Of a stretch of DNA of 64,000 nt, positions 44,860-53,542 are shown in pieces; positions within the stretch are counted from its first letter, which is position 1, and the number at the start of each line of letters is the position of its first letter. The notes below the pieces were generated by a model that saw only the letters and a program-made list of their open reading frames with translations, ran no database searches and was not told the origin of the DNA. Both the position numbers and the translations under genes were made by a program. This DNA comes from an uncultured Lentibacter sp. Its GTDB lineage: Bacteria > Pseudomonadota > Alphaproteobacteria > Rhodobacterales > Rhodobacteraceae. The stretch lies in contig CANMGT010000006.1 of NCBI GenBank assembly GCA_947497495.1, forward strand, positions 124,001 to 188,000. The letters run 5' to 3'.

Positions 44860-44942
44860 CATTTTCGCACAAAACCCTCTGGACACCGCCTCTCCCCTCG
44901 CCTAGAACCCCGCTACCCAGAACGATATGTTCGTTCACCCGT

Positions 44943-45017
44943 GCCCGGGTAGCTCAGGGGTAGAGCAGTGGATTGAAAATCCTCGTGTCGGTGGTTCGAT
45001 TCCGCCCCCGGGCACCA
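44943..45017 (+). tRNA. tRNA-Phe (GAA)
   Basis: 75 nt with encoded CCA. The acceptor arms GCCCGGG and CCCGGGC pair fully, the D-arm is GCTC/GAGC, the anticodon loop is TTGAAAA (anticodon GAA) and the T-arm contains GGTTCGATTCC. The anticodon stem GTGGA/TCCTC has one T-T mismatch at the second pair. The 252 nt to ugd that follow hold no gene. Confidence 0.97.
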
Positions 45018-45269
45018 CTTCGGAAAGTTGAAATCTGTTTGCTCTTCGGGGCGCATACCGGAACCGGTGAAATCCTAGCCACACACAAATGTGGCGAAAC
45101 GGGCTTGGGCAAGCTGCGGCATTTGGCCAATGTTGGCGTAGATCAAATACATCCTCCGATAAGCTGCTAGGTTGTTTCTTATTCGCCGCCAATGTTTTCA
45201 ACGACCTGTGCTTAAGAATATCTTTCAGGATGTTGACCATTCGGTAGCGCCCAAGAGGAGTGAATATCT

Positions 45270-46445
45270 ATGGCAAAACTCAACATAACAGTGGCAGGTT
45301 TAGGCTATGTCGGAATGTCGCTCGCCGTATTGCTTGCGCGACAGCATCACGTTGTAGCCTTCGATATCGAAGCCACGCGCATTGATACGGTGAATTCCGG
45401 AGGCACAACCGTTGCTGACAGCGAAATGGAGCGCGTCCTGAGCGAGGAAGCGCTCGACCTCACAGGAACGCTCGACCCAGAAACAGCCTTCGCAAAGGCT
45501 GACTTTATCATCGTTGCAGCACCAACCAATTATGATGATGAAGCGCACTATTTCGACACCTCCGCAGTTGAAAAGGTCATACGTCAGGCGCGTTCTTTTA
45601 ACAAAACGGCTTTCATCGTTGTGAAGTCCACCATTCCCGTTGGCTTTACCGCACTTCAGCAAAAGGCACTCGACGATGACAAAATCGCCTTTTCGCCCGA
45701 ATTTTTGCGCGAGGGAAAAGCGCTCTATGACAACTTGTACCCCTCACGCATCATTGTTGGCAGCAAGTCCACACAAGCACGGCAGTTCGCCAGTATCTTG
45801 CGCGAAGCGAGCCTCAAGCCGGATGTGGAAATTCTGCTGACGGGATCAGACGAAGCTGAAGCAGTCAAACTCTTTGCCAACACCTATCTTGCGACGCGCA
45901 TTTCCTTCTTCAACGAGCTTGACAGCTTTGGATTTGCACAGGGGCTTGATGTTCAGGAGATCATTCAAGGTGTCTGCGCGGATCCTCGTATTGGCGGCGG
46001 ATACAACAACCCGTCTTTCGGATATGGCGGCTATTGCCTGCCCAAAGACACCAAGCAATTGCTGGCAAACTATCGCGACATTCCCCACAAACTCGTTCAG
46101 GCCGTTGTCGAAACCAATGAAGCCCGAAAAACCTTTATCGCCGAACAGGTGCTCAAGCTTGGCGCCGAAACTATCGGTGTTTATCGGCTGACAATGAAGC
46201 AAGGTTCGGACAACATGCGTAGCTCGGCGATGCATGATATCGTCAAACGGCTGATCTCCGAGCACGCGCGCGTTGTTGTCTACGAACCGATGCTCGACGC
46301 CGATGCACTCCCCGGCACCGAGGTAACCGACGATCTGCAAAGCTTTCTGAGCAAGGTTGACGTGGTTGTGTGTAACCGCCGCGACAAAGAACTCGAGGAT
46401 TACAAAGGCCCTCTCTTCACGCGCGATATCTTCGGCGTGGACTGA
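45270..46445 (+). CDS. ugd: UDP-glucose 6-dehydrogenase
   Basis: This 391-aa NAD-dependent nucleotide-sugar dehydrogenase has the NAD fold GLGYVGMSLAVLLA (residues 10-23), the middle block FSPEFLREGKALYDNLYPSR and catalytic Cys256 in FGYGGYCLPKDTKQLL. It matches the short (about 390 aa) Ugd class rather than the ~440-aa GDP-mannose dehydrogenase type. It would convert UDP-glucose to UDP-glucuronate, the substrate of Uxs encoded at 52398-53456. AAGAGGAG lies 9 nt before ATG. It converges on the Sel1 gene and so is not in the same transcript as the rest of the locus. Confidence 0.94.
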   Translation: MAKLNITVAGLGYVGMSLAVLLARQHHVVAFDIEATRIDTVNSGGTTVADSEMERVLSEEALDLTGTLDPETAFAKADFIIVAAPTNYDDEAHYFDTSAVEKVIRQARSFNKTAFIVVKSTIPVGFTALQQKALDDDKIAFSPEFLREGKALYDNLYPSRIIVGSKSTQARQFASILREASLKPDVEILLTGSDEAEAVKLFANTYLATRISFFNELDSFGFAQGLDVQEIIQGVCADPRIGGGYNNPSFGYGGYCLPKDTKQLLANYRDIPHKLVQAVVETNEARKTFIAEQVLKLGAETIGVYRLTMKQGSDNMRSSAMHDIVKRLISEHARVVVYEPMLDADALPGTEVTDDLQSFLSKVDVVVCNRRDKELEDYKGPLFTRDIFGVD

Positions 46446-46450
46446 GCCTG

Positions 46451-46484
46451 ATCGGGGGCGCGGCTCAAAGCGACGCCCCCCGAT
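46451..46484. terminator. Hairpin between ugd and the Sel1 gene
   Basis: ATCGGGGGCG (46451-46460) pairs with CGCCCCCCGAT (46474-46484, one bulged C). It lies in the 44-bp space between converging stops. The T-run is weak, so it may act as a bidirectional rho-independent-like block. Confidence 0.6.
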
Positions 46485-46489
46485 TGAGT

Positions 46490-47938
46490 TTATTGGCGAA
46501 CCAGCAACGCCCCGATCACATCGGCCCGCATCACGCTGTCATTGCACAGGTCCAGATTGAGAGTTGTGCTGCAAGCATCGTAGATCGCGGCAAGCGCCTT
46601 GCGTGTTGCATAGCCATCCAAGGCACCGCCATAACGCCCTTGGGCCTTCAGCTTCGCTTGAAGAATATAGACGGCCACATTGGGATTTGCCTTGTAAACC
46701 TCCCGGCCAAACGCTTCGGTGTGCAGACCAGCTTGCTCTTCAAATGCGCGATAAACATCGGCGTAAGCACTCGGAGTTCTGGCCTTCGCGGCGTCGAGCG
46801 TCAGCGCATATTGCGCGCGTTCTGTAGCATTCAGAAGCGGAGCGTATTTTTCGAGCGCGGCTTGCGCCTGGCTGGGCGAGCGGCGCACATTCAGGTTATT
46901 GCCGTTTCGCAAAAGTGCGATCAGATATTTGGCGGCAGCCTTGTTGCCTTGATCGGCTGCCTGCTTCAAAATCGCGAGGGCTTTGGGGCCACTGGCTCGC
47001 GCCCCGATCCCCCATAACATGCGCTCTGCTTCAAAGATTGCAATCTCGTCAGCTTCAGCATCGAGCGCCTTGCCAGCGTAGCCTTCATACTTCGCCCGCG
47101 AGGCTGCCCCCCCGCCGAGGTATCCATACATCGCGCCCTGCGCGAGCGTGGCATAGGCTTTCGCCGAGCCCAACTCGCCCGCTCTGCGCAGCATCGTCTC
47201 TGCGGCTTTTGCGTCTATCTCCCGCCACATCATATCGGCCCCATAGGTGGCCAAGCCGTTACCATCACCGAGCGTTGCCGCGGCCTCGAACAGCTCCAGC
47301 GCCTTGCCCCTATCGCGTCCCAGCGCATCGTCTTGCAGATACAACGACCCTAGCGAAACCATCGCCTTGGAGTTGCGCAATGCGACAGCACGCTCCATCA
47401 GCGCAAGGCCCGCAGGGAGATCCTTGTTGTAATGAGTGCCAAAGATCAGCTGCTCTCCAAGCAAGCGCAATGCCTCTGGCTCGTCTTGCGCGCCTGCTGC
47501 TTCGAAGTAGCGCCGCGCTTTTGCGGGCTCATAGACGCCCGCAGCACCGGTCAGCAGAACCTCACCAAGCTTGGTTTTGGCAAGCGCGTCGCCTGCCTCG
47601 GCAGCTGCCTCAAGCAGTTCCAGCCCTCTCGCCGCGTCTTTCTCGAAGACCCACCCGTAGATCAAGTGCGTTCCAAGAACACGGCTAGCGTCAAGATCAC
47701 CTGCGCGTAAGGCCTCCTCTAGAATGCTCCGCCCTGCGGCGGGGTCTCCACTGCCGGTTTTGTCCCATATCAAGCTTTCGGCGCGCTCGACTTGAGCACT
47801 TTCAGCCTGCACAGCCGGAGAAAAACCGGCCCCGACACACAGCGCGATAGCCGAGATACAGAGCGATTTGTGAAGAAACGGAAGCCGCCTCGCAGCGGTT
47901 TTGGCGTGGCCGGATGTCGAAGTTCGAGCATAGATCAT
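46490..47938 (-). CDS. Sel1-repeat secreted protein with a peptidoglycan-binding-like C-terminus
   Basis: This 482-aa protein has an N-terminal signal or anchor (about residues 18-45, KSLCISAIALCVGAGFSPAV) and at least seven Sel1-like repeats. Examples are GLELLEAAAEAGDALAKTKL and AMVSLGSLYLQDDALGRDRG, then KALELFEAAATLGDGNGLAT. A C-terminal segment (VYILQAKLKAQGRYGGALDG, then YATRKALAAIYDA) resembles a PG_binding_1 domain. ATG 47938 has AGGAGG 7 nt upstream. Sel1/TPR proteins serve as scaffolds in synthase-dependent polysaccharide export (AlgK, PelB), so it may link synthase and outer membrane. It is the last gene of the minus-strand locus. Confidence 0.88.
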   Translation of the reverse strand: MIYARTSTSGHAKTAARRLPFLHKSLCISAIALCVGAGFSPAVQAESAQVERAESLIWDKTGSGDPAAGRSILEEALRAGDLDASRVLGTHLIYGWVFEKDAARGLELLEAAAEAGDALAKTKLGEVLLTGAAGVYEPAKARRYFEAAGAQDEPEALRLLGEQLIFGTHYNKDLPAGLALMERAVALRNSKAMVSLGSLYLQDDALGRDRGKALELFEAAATLGDGNGLATYGADMMWREIDAKAAETMLRRAGELGSAKAYATLAQGAMYGYLGGGAASRAKYEGYAGKALDAEADEIAIFEAERMLWGIGARASGPKALAILKQAADQGNKAAAKYLIALLRNGNNLNVRRSPSQAQAALEKYAPLLNATERAQYALTLDAAKARTPSAYADVYRAFEEQAGLHTEAFGREVYKANPNVAVYILQAKLKAQGRYGGALDGYATRKALAAIYDACSTTLNLDLCNDSVMRADVIGALLVRQ

Positions 47939-48098
47939 GTGCAATCCTCCTAATCAGCGCTGACACAATGTGCGCGCTCAACAAGAGTCTACCATGAAAA
48001 TGGGTCTGTCGTTGATATACCTCAACTCAAGCGGGGCGTTAACCCCGCTCAATGCACCATTTGGAAGCGATGCTCAGACGGCATCCTACGTGTCAGCC

Positions 48099-48395
48099 TC
48101 AGCGGCGGAAGCAGCTTGCTTGCTTGCCGAAACCGGCCGGAGAACAGACCCAACGGCCTTTTCCCACAGGCGCACGTCTCAGCCGTTTGGTTTGGGCAAC
48201 TTTCGTGAGGTTGTTGCCACGGGCCATCCAGTCAAATCGCACAGAGCCCGTTCCGGCCGCGGTGATTTTGGTTGCATGTTGGCTGCTGTCAGCCTGCGAA
48301 GCCTGAGCCGACTCGGCTGAAAGCCCAGCCGCTATTGCCGCTGATAATCCAAGTGCAAGAAACAAGTTTTTTACATTGCTCAAGAGCATTTTCAT
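48099..48395 (-). CDS. Small secreted two-cysteine protein, hypothetical
   Basis: This is a 98-aa frame with a good SD (GAGGTAGGA) before ATG 48395 and a signal peptide (about residues 10-30, LFLALGLSAAIAAGLSAESA). The end RWVCSPAGFGKQASCFRR has two cysteines and a CSPAGFG segment that I recall from small Rhodobacteraceae secreted proteins. It lies between the Sel1 gene and the GH26 gene on the same strand, so it could be part of the locus. Its compositional support is modest. The flanking gaps (47939-48098 and 48396-48650) show no other gene. Confidence 0.5.
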   Translation of the reverse strand: MKMLLSNVKNLFLALGLSAAIAAGLSAESAQASQADSSQHATKITAAGTGSVRFDWMARGNNLTKVAQTKRLRRAPVGKGRWVCSPAGFGKQASCFRR

Positions 48396-48588
48396 CGTCC
48401 TACCTCTTCAACCCCACCCAGATGGGGCGCCGCTCGATTATTATTATCTGACGGCAAAACCATAATTATTGGTTACCAGTCAAGAGGCGCGAAACTTTGG
48501 CAGGAATTAGGCGGAAACATGACGATAGGCGCTTGAGAGCCGCGCCGAAAAAAAGTTGAGTAACTTCTTAGTGTTACACGTAAAAAGA

Positions 48589-48625
48589 GAGCGAGAGTCG
48601 TAACAACCCTCGCTCAAAACTTTTT
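48589..48625. terminator. Terminator after the GH26 gene
   Basis: GAGCGAG (48589-48595) pairs with CTCGCTC (48609-48615). AAAAAGA on the left and ACTTTTTTT on the right make it effective in both directions; for the minus-strand GH26 gene the tail is CTCTTTTT. Confidence 0.7.
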
Positions 48626-48650
48626 TTAATTTTTTCGCGGATGCGAAAAG

Positions 48651-49559
48651 TTAGTCAAGAATTTGGTTCTTCACACGCCAATCCGGAGTGCCAAACCCTT
48701 CGGGCCATGGGTAAACTTCCGGGAAGTTAAAGTAGACCACACCTACTAGGGAAGGATACTCTTCCTTCTTCAGACGTACGGTGCCGGCCCAGTCGCCCAC
48801 GTATGGCGCTTTACCAACATACCCCAGTTCGGCCACAACCACAGGCTTGCCAAACGCCGCGGCGCGCTCGTAGCGCGGTGCGAAAATGTCGTCAAAACTG
48901 CGGTCTTTGTTGAACTTCGCCTGATCCCATGCCTGAAGGCCGAAAACCGTCAAGCCAACCAGATCGGCGTAATCGTCACCGGGATAATACTCGCTCATGT
49001 TTTCGTTGCCCAAAGGCGACCACATGAGGTTGATGTTCGGCGCGTCGGCCTTACAAACGTCCACCATCCGGCGATAGGCCTTGATATACTCTTCTGGGTC
49101 CCAACCCGACCAGATAAACTGTCCCGTGAGATCGTCCATCTCGTGCATGAAGCGCAGTGTCACTGGGCTTTCCAACTTGCCCAGAATTTGGCAAATCGCT
49201 TGCATGTTCGGGTCATATGCGCCCGAGAAAATACCGTTCTTGAGATAGCGCGCCGTATTGCGCTCGCTGCGCGACCATGTCCAGGGCTCAACCGTCACCA
49301 AAAGGGCACGATTGCGTTCCAGTGCATAGGCGTCCGCGTCATTGAGCGAGGCAAGGTAGACATCTTCCCAAGGAAGGAACAAATGCTCAATCGTTACATC
49401 ACCATCGGCTGAGAAGTCACCATCGGGATCATAGACCCCAAAAGGGATATCCCCTTCCGGCGACTGGGCTTCAACCAAACCAGCATTGGCTAACAGGGCC
49501 GTGATCCCCACGCCCAATGCAAACGCTTTCAGAAACTTATGCTTAGTTTTGAACATCAT
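48651..49559 (-). CDS. Secreted glycoside hydrolase, GH26-like
   Basis: This 302-aa protein has a signal peptide (FALGVGITALLANAGLVEAQ). A TIM-barrel glycosidase follows: acid/base Glu140 in TLRFMHEMDDLTGQFIWSGW and nucleophile Glu244 in GKPVVVAELGYVG, the spacing and motifs of clan GH-A family 26. Family members cut beta-mannan, beta-1,3-xylan or mixed-linkage glucans. Its ATG overlaps the TGA of the synthase by 4 nt (ATGA), so hydrolase and synthase are made together. That pattern is known from synthase systems in which a secreted hydrolase trims or releases the nascent polymer (BcsZ, AlgL, PelA). Substrate would be the local polymer. Confidence 0.8.
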   Translation of the reverse strand: MMFKTKHKFLKAFALGVGITALLANAGLVEAQSPEGDIPFGVYDPDGDFSADGDVTIEHLFLPWEDVYLASLNDADAYALERNRALLVTVEPWTWSRSERNTARYLKNGIFSGAYDPNMQAICQILGKLESPVTLRFMHEMDDLTGQFIWSGWDPEEYIKAYRRMVDVCKADAPNINLMWSPLGNENMSEYYPGDDYADLVGLTVFGLQAWDQAKFNKDRSFDDIFAPRYERAAAFGKPVVVAELGYVGKAPYVGDWAGTVRLKKEEYPSLVGVVYFNFPEVYPWPEGFGTPDWRVKNQILD

Positions 49560-51403
49560 TGTTCCCCCTTCTCTTTGCTTCCAATTCCTATCCAGCTCAA
49601 GTCAAACCGTACCCGGAAGTCACCCGGTTGGCCTTGCCCTGCGCCAGCAACGATATACTCCACGCGCGTAACCTGCAGCGGCTGCAAACCATAAACCAAG
49701 GCGTGGAGTGCCACTTGGCCTCTTAGTGTAAGCGCGCCTGAGAAAAGCGCCATGACAAGGATCAAGGTTGCGGATTGAAATGCCATGTTACGTGTAAAGT
49801 CAGCCAGCCGGACGTGACTTTCCCGCAAGTGGTGTACGATCGCAACTCCGAGCACAGCAACGTAAGCAACGGCGTTCATCAACGACAGAAGGTAAAACCC
49901 TCGCGCTTCGATGAGGTTGTCTTGATATATAACCGGCACGATCGCTCCCAGAGCCAGTACAGCGTACAACAAAATCACTTTATTGGGAAGCTCGGTTTGC
50001 GCCGCAGAGCCTTTCGGCGTGATCCGGAAATCAACGAAATTTCCGGTGATACGGTCGCGCACGGCCATCGTGACACCCCAGAGCACCCAAGGCCATTGTA
50101 AAACGACAAAAAGGATTTTCTCCCATGACAAAATCCGCGCATCGACCGGACGCAGCAACTTGTCGCGCTTCATCACGATGACAAAAATCAGCGGAATAAG
50201 GCCCATCGGGAAAATATGGCCGATAAACGCCGGATAGGTCACATCGGCAAAGCGCATATCAAACAGCACCGCGAGGATCGGGGCGAGATACATCAGCGCC
50301 ATCGACAGGGAAAACAGCGCATACCAGATCTGGCAGAAACCAAACAAGAACTTCAGGCGCAATGGCAATTTGCCAAAGTACCGCGGCGTGTGGCTCAAGA
50401 GCAGCGTCACAAGACTGCGGGACCATTGGAACTCTTGTGTCACAAGATCAGGCAGGCTTGCAGGGCCATCGCCGACAGCAAAGGCATCAATCGCGTGCAC
50501 GCCACGCCAACCCGCCGCAGATATAAGCATCGTCGTCGAGTGATCCTCGGCCAGCTCCGGCCCGAGCCCGCCCGCTTCCTTGAGTGCCTCTGTGCGCACG
50601 GCGTAATGCGACCCGATGCACATCGGCGTCAGCAACTTGGTGTATCCGGCTTGAAACACCCCATGAAAGCCTGACTCCGCATAGAGCCGCGTTCTGGCCG
50701 TCCAGTGCTCTTTGGCGTTGGCGGCACAGACGGACGGCGCCGAGACATAGCCAACCTGCGGGTCGGCAAAGGGGCGCAGGATCTCTGTCAGATAGTCTTC
50801 TTGCGGCACATGGTCGGCATCAAGCTGTGAAACAATGTCATACTCGCTATAGCCCCAGTTGTCGTAGAAGTAGGCAAGGTTGCCTTCCTTGCATCTGGTT
50901 CTTCGGGGCCATGTCTTTTGATGGTATTCTGCGACGCCCTTGCGTGAAGATATGCGCACGGAATGCGCCTTGCACCACGCTATGACCTCTTCGCTCGGGT
51001 CTTCATCGGCAAGCCATGTGTCATGTGGGTAGTCCTGCGCCAGCATGGCTTCCAGCGTCTTGCGCACCACGGCGAAGGGCTCGGAGGGCGTCTTGGTGAC
51101 GATCATCGCCACCCGCCATTGCCCCGGCTTGGGATCGGGTGCCGCCGAGCGGTGAGCCTGTAGGAAGACAAGCACGAAAAACAGCTGCATACTCCAGGCC
51201 CAGACAAGCCCTGCGGTGATCAACAGGTATCGCGTCAGGCCGATAATGTGATCAGGGTTGAGCCACCACACCCAGAACCATAGTGAAAAGCCAAACCAAA
51301 GCCCCGCCAGCAAGTTATACTTGAACGCCCTGCCGCCGGTGAACAACGGTTTCAAAAGTGGGCGAGGTTCAAGTGCCGGGTGGCGACGCGGTTTGCCTGT
51401 CAT
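49556..51403 (-). CDS. Membrane-embedded family 2 glycosyltransferase, polysaccharide synthase
   Basis: This 615-aa processive-type synthase has two N-terminal TM helices (about 30-50 and 58-80) and a cytoplasmic GT2 domain: Asp195 and Asp197 in QLDADHVP, LAEDHST (Glu286-Asp287), and QEFQW (323-327) replacing the usual QxxRW. Then at least five TM helices follow, as in cellulose and alginate synthases. It has no PilZ domain, so direct c-di-GMP control is not seen. It overlaps galE upstream (ATGA) and the GH26 gene downstream (ATGA). Its substrate would be one of the UDP-sugars made by the neighbours: xylose, arabinose, galactose or glucuronate. Confidence 0.88.
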   Translation of the reverse strand: MTGKPRRHPALEPRPLLKPLFTGGRAFKYNLLAGLWFGFSLWFWVWWLNPDHIIGLTRYLLITAGLVWAWSMQLFFVLVFLQAHRSAAPDPKPGQWRVAMIVTKTPSEPFAVVRKTLEAMLAQDYPHDTWLADEDPSEEVIAWCKAHSVRISSRKGVAEYHQKTWPRRTRCKEGNLAYFYDNWGYSEYDIVSQLDADHVPQEDYLTEILRPFADPQVGYVSAPSVCAANAKEHWTARTRLYAESGFHGVFQAGYTKLLTPMCIGSHYAVRTEALKEAGGLGPELAEDHSTTMLISAAGWRGVHAIDAFAVGDGPASLPDLVTQEFQWSRSLVTLLLSHTPRYFGKLPLRLKFLFGFCQIWYALFSLSMALMYLAPILAVLFDMRFADVTYPAFIGHIFPMGLIPLIFVIVMKRDKLLRPVDARILSWEKILFVVLQWPWVLWGVTMAVRDRITGNFVDFRITPKGSAAQTELPNKVILLYAVLALGAIVPVIYQDNLIEARGFYLLSLMNAVAYVAVLGVAIVHHLRESHVRLADFTRNMAFQSATLILVMALFSGALTLRGQVALHALVYGLQPLQVTRVEYIVAGAGQGQPGDFRVRFDLSWIGIGSKEKGEQ

Positions 51404-52401
51404 GCGTCGGTGACCCCGTTCGTTTTCAATCCGAAAGACGGCGCGGCATGGCGCAGCATTTCGTCAATCCGGTTCCAGCGGGTTTCAAAGCCCAACACGT
51501 CGCGCGCCATTGACGCATCAGCCACCAAAGCAGGCGGATCGCCCGCGCGCCGAGGCGCTTCGAAAAGCGGCACAGCACGGCCCGTGATACGTTCAACCGC
51601 CTGCGCCACCTCGCGCACAGACGTTCCCTTACCCGTGCCCAGATTGAGCTTTGCCGAAGTGCCGCCCGCGTTCAGATACTCCAGAGCCATCACATGAGCG
51701 CGCGCGAGATCATCGACATGGATGTAGTCACGCACACAGGTGCCGTCGGGCGTCGGGTAGTCCGTGCCGAGAATGCCAAGAGGCTTGCCTGTGCCCAAGG
51801 CGGCCATTAGCGCGAGGGGCAGCAGATGTGTCTCAGGGTCGTGGCGCTCTGAAAGCTCGGCCTCCGGATCAGCCCCGGCGGCGTTGAAATAGCGCAGCGC
51901 CGCAAACCGCAGAGCGCTCGTTTGTGCCGCGTCCTCGATCATCCACTCGCAGATCAGCTTTGTGCGCCCATAGGGGTTGATCGGGTTCTGCGGTGTGCTC
52001 TCCCTGATCGGCACCTCGGCAGGGACGCCGTAAGTCGCGCAAGAGGATGAAAAGACGACCTTTTCAACCTGTGTAGCCTTCACCGCATTGAGCAGCGAAA
52101 GCATTCCGACAACGTTGTTGTCATAGTAAAGTTCCGGCTTCTCGACACTTTCCCCGACATAGGCCAGCGCCGCGAAATGGATCACCGCGTCAATGCTCTG
52201 GTCGTTCAGCGTTTTCTCCAGCAGGTGCTGATCGCGCATGTCACCCTCAACTAGAGGGCCCCATTTGACGGCATCGGCATGGCCGCGCGAGAGGTTGTCA
52301 TAAACAACTGGCGTATAGCCCGCTCTGGCCAAAGCCTTGCAACAATGCGAGCCGATATAGCCGGCCCCGCCTGTCACCAAAACACGCAGAGGCCCGCTCA
52401 C
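51400..52401 (-). CDS. UDP-sugar 4-epimerase (GalE / Uxe type)
   Basis: This 333-aa short-chain epimerase has the NAD motif VTGGAGYIGSH (residues 9-19), SSSCATYG with catalytic Ser, and PYGRTK with Tyr and Lys. The substrate region LGTDYPTPDGTCVRDYIHV is typical of GalE. The gene starts with GTG overlapping the uxs TGA (GTGA), so it is co-translated with a UDP-xylose synthase. That coupling makes UDP-xylose to UDP-L-arabinose interconversion (Uxe) at least as likely as UDP-glucose/galactose; bifunctional members are known in Rhizobiales. I therefore leave the symbol blank. Confidence 0.92.
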   Translation of the reverse strand: MSGPLRVLVTGGAGYIGSHCCKALARAGYTPVVYDNLSRGHADAVKWGPLVEGDMRDQHLLEKTLNDQSIDAVIHFAALAYVGESVEKPELYYDNNVVGMLSLLNAVKATQVEKVVFSSSCATYGVPAEVPIRESTPQNPINPYGRTKLICEWMIEDAAQTSALRFAALRYFNAAGADPEAELSERHDPETHLLPLALMAALGTGKPLGILGTDYPTPDGTCVRDYIHVDDLARAHVMALEYLNAGGTSAKLNLGTGKGTSVREVAQAVERITGRAVPLFEAPRRAGDPPALVADASMARDVLGFETRWNRIDEMLRHAAPSFGLKTNGVTDA

Positions 52402-53456
52402 TTGCTTACCGCGATTTCCGCCGCGGGTTCTGCCAGAGGCTTCTGGATTTTACGCAGTTCTTCGCGGAAATAGCCTATCGTCGGCCCGAGGCCCGCACTC
52501 AAAGCCACTTTGGGCTCCCAGTTCAGAAGCGTCTTGGCAAGGGTGATATCGGGCCGGCGTTGACGCGGGTCATCCCTTGGCAGGTCACGATGCACAACTG
52601 CTCCACCTGAAGGCAGCTGTATGTGCACCAATTCCGCGAGTTCGTTGATGGTAAACTCATGCGGGTTGCCCAGGTTGATAGGCCCCGTTCCGCATGTCTC
52701 GCTTTCCATCAGCAAAGTCAGCGCATCCAGCATATCGCTGATGTAGCAAAACGAGCGGGTCTGCTCTCCGGTTCCGTAAACCGTCAGGTCGTGGCCCTGA
52801 AGCGCCTGCACAACAAAGTTGGAAATAACCCTGCCGTCCTCAGGGTCCATGCCTGGCCCGTAGGTGTTGAAGATGCGCGCAATGCGCACGTCGACGCCAC
52901 GCGTTTCATGCATCTCGTAGAACAGGGTTTCAGCGGCTCTTTTGCCCTCGTCATAGCACGCGCGCGGCCCGACAGTGTTGACAAGGCCCCGATAGCTTTC
53001 AGTCTGGGGCGTCACATCAGGGTCTCCGTAGACTTCAGACGTGGACGACAACAGCACGCGGGCCGATTTGGCATCAGCCAGCTCCAGCAGATTGAGCGAG
53101 CCAAGCACAGAGGTCAGAAACGTGTGAACCGGATCCTTCTGATACTTCGGTGGCGACGCCGGACAGGCGAGGTTGTAAATCCTGTCTACCTCCCCGACGA
53201 TAGAAAACCGCTTGATGATATCATGCTGAAAAAACCGGAAGTCCGGGTTCGCCATTGCGTCAGACAGGTTTTCAAGCCGGCCTGTTTCGAGGTTGTCTAT
53301 ACAGATCACGCGGTCGCCTGCGGCGAGCAAGCGGGTGCACAGGTTCGAACCGATAAAGCCGGCCCCACCTGCTATCAAGACGATGCGCTTTCTTGCGTCC
53401 TGAGTTCCGATTGCATCCTTGAAATTCGGATCAATCCGTTTCATTCGATGTTCCAT
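52398..53456 (-). CDS. uxs: UDP-glucuronate decarboxylase (UDP-xylose synthase)
   Basis: This 352-aa NAD-dependent SDR has GGAGFIGSNLCTRLL (residues 30-44), the catalytic YDEGK, SSTSEVYGDPDVTPQTESY, RIFNTYGPGMDPEDGRVISN and GEQTRSFCYISDMLDAL, the UXS signature series. It would convert UDP-glucuronate to UDP-xylose. Start: GGAGGGGAA lies directly before ATG 53456. It opens the uxs-epimerase-synthase-hydrolase run, each gene overlapping the next by 4 nt. A perfect inverted repeat lies 87 nt upstream (53543-53569). Confidence 0.95.
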   Translation of the reverse strand: MEHRMKRIDPNFKDAIGTQDARKRIVLIAGGAGFIGSNLCTRLLAAGDRVICIDNLETGRLENLSDAMANPDFRFFQHDIIKRFSIVGEVDRIYNLACPASPPKYQKDPVHTFLTSVLGSLNLLELADAKSARVLLSSTSEVYGDPDVTPQTESYRGLVNTVGPRACYDEGKRAAETLFYEMHETRGVDVRIARIFNTYGPGMDPEDGRVISNFVVQALQGHDLTVYGTGEQTRSFCYISDMLDALTLLMESETCGTGPINLGNPHEFTINELAELVHIQLPSGGAVVHRDLPRDDPRQRRPDITLAKTLLNWEPKVALSAGLGPTIGYFREELRKIQKPLAEPAAEIAVSK

Positions 53457-53542
53457 TTCCCCTCCAAAGTTCCTTTTCCCCAAAAAAACTAGGGCTTTAT
53501 ACTGGTACCTCTCACTAATTTTGAGCCTTCCAAGCGTGATAT

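Noticed and set aside
44935..45240. Minus-strand frame covering tRNA-Phe
   Set aside because: It reads through the tRNA complement (GGGIEPPTRGFSIHCSTPE), a known spurious translation.
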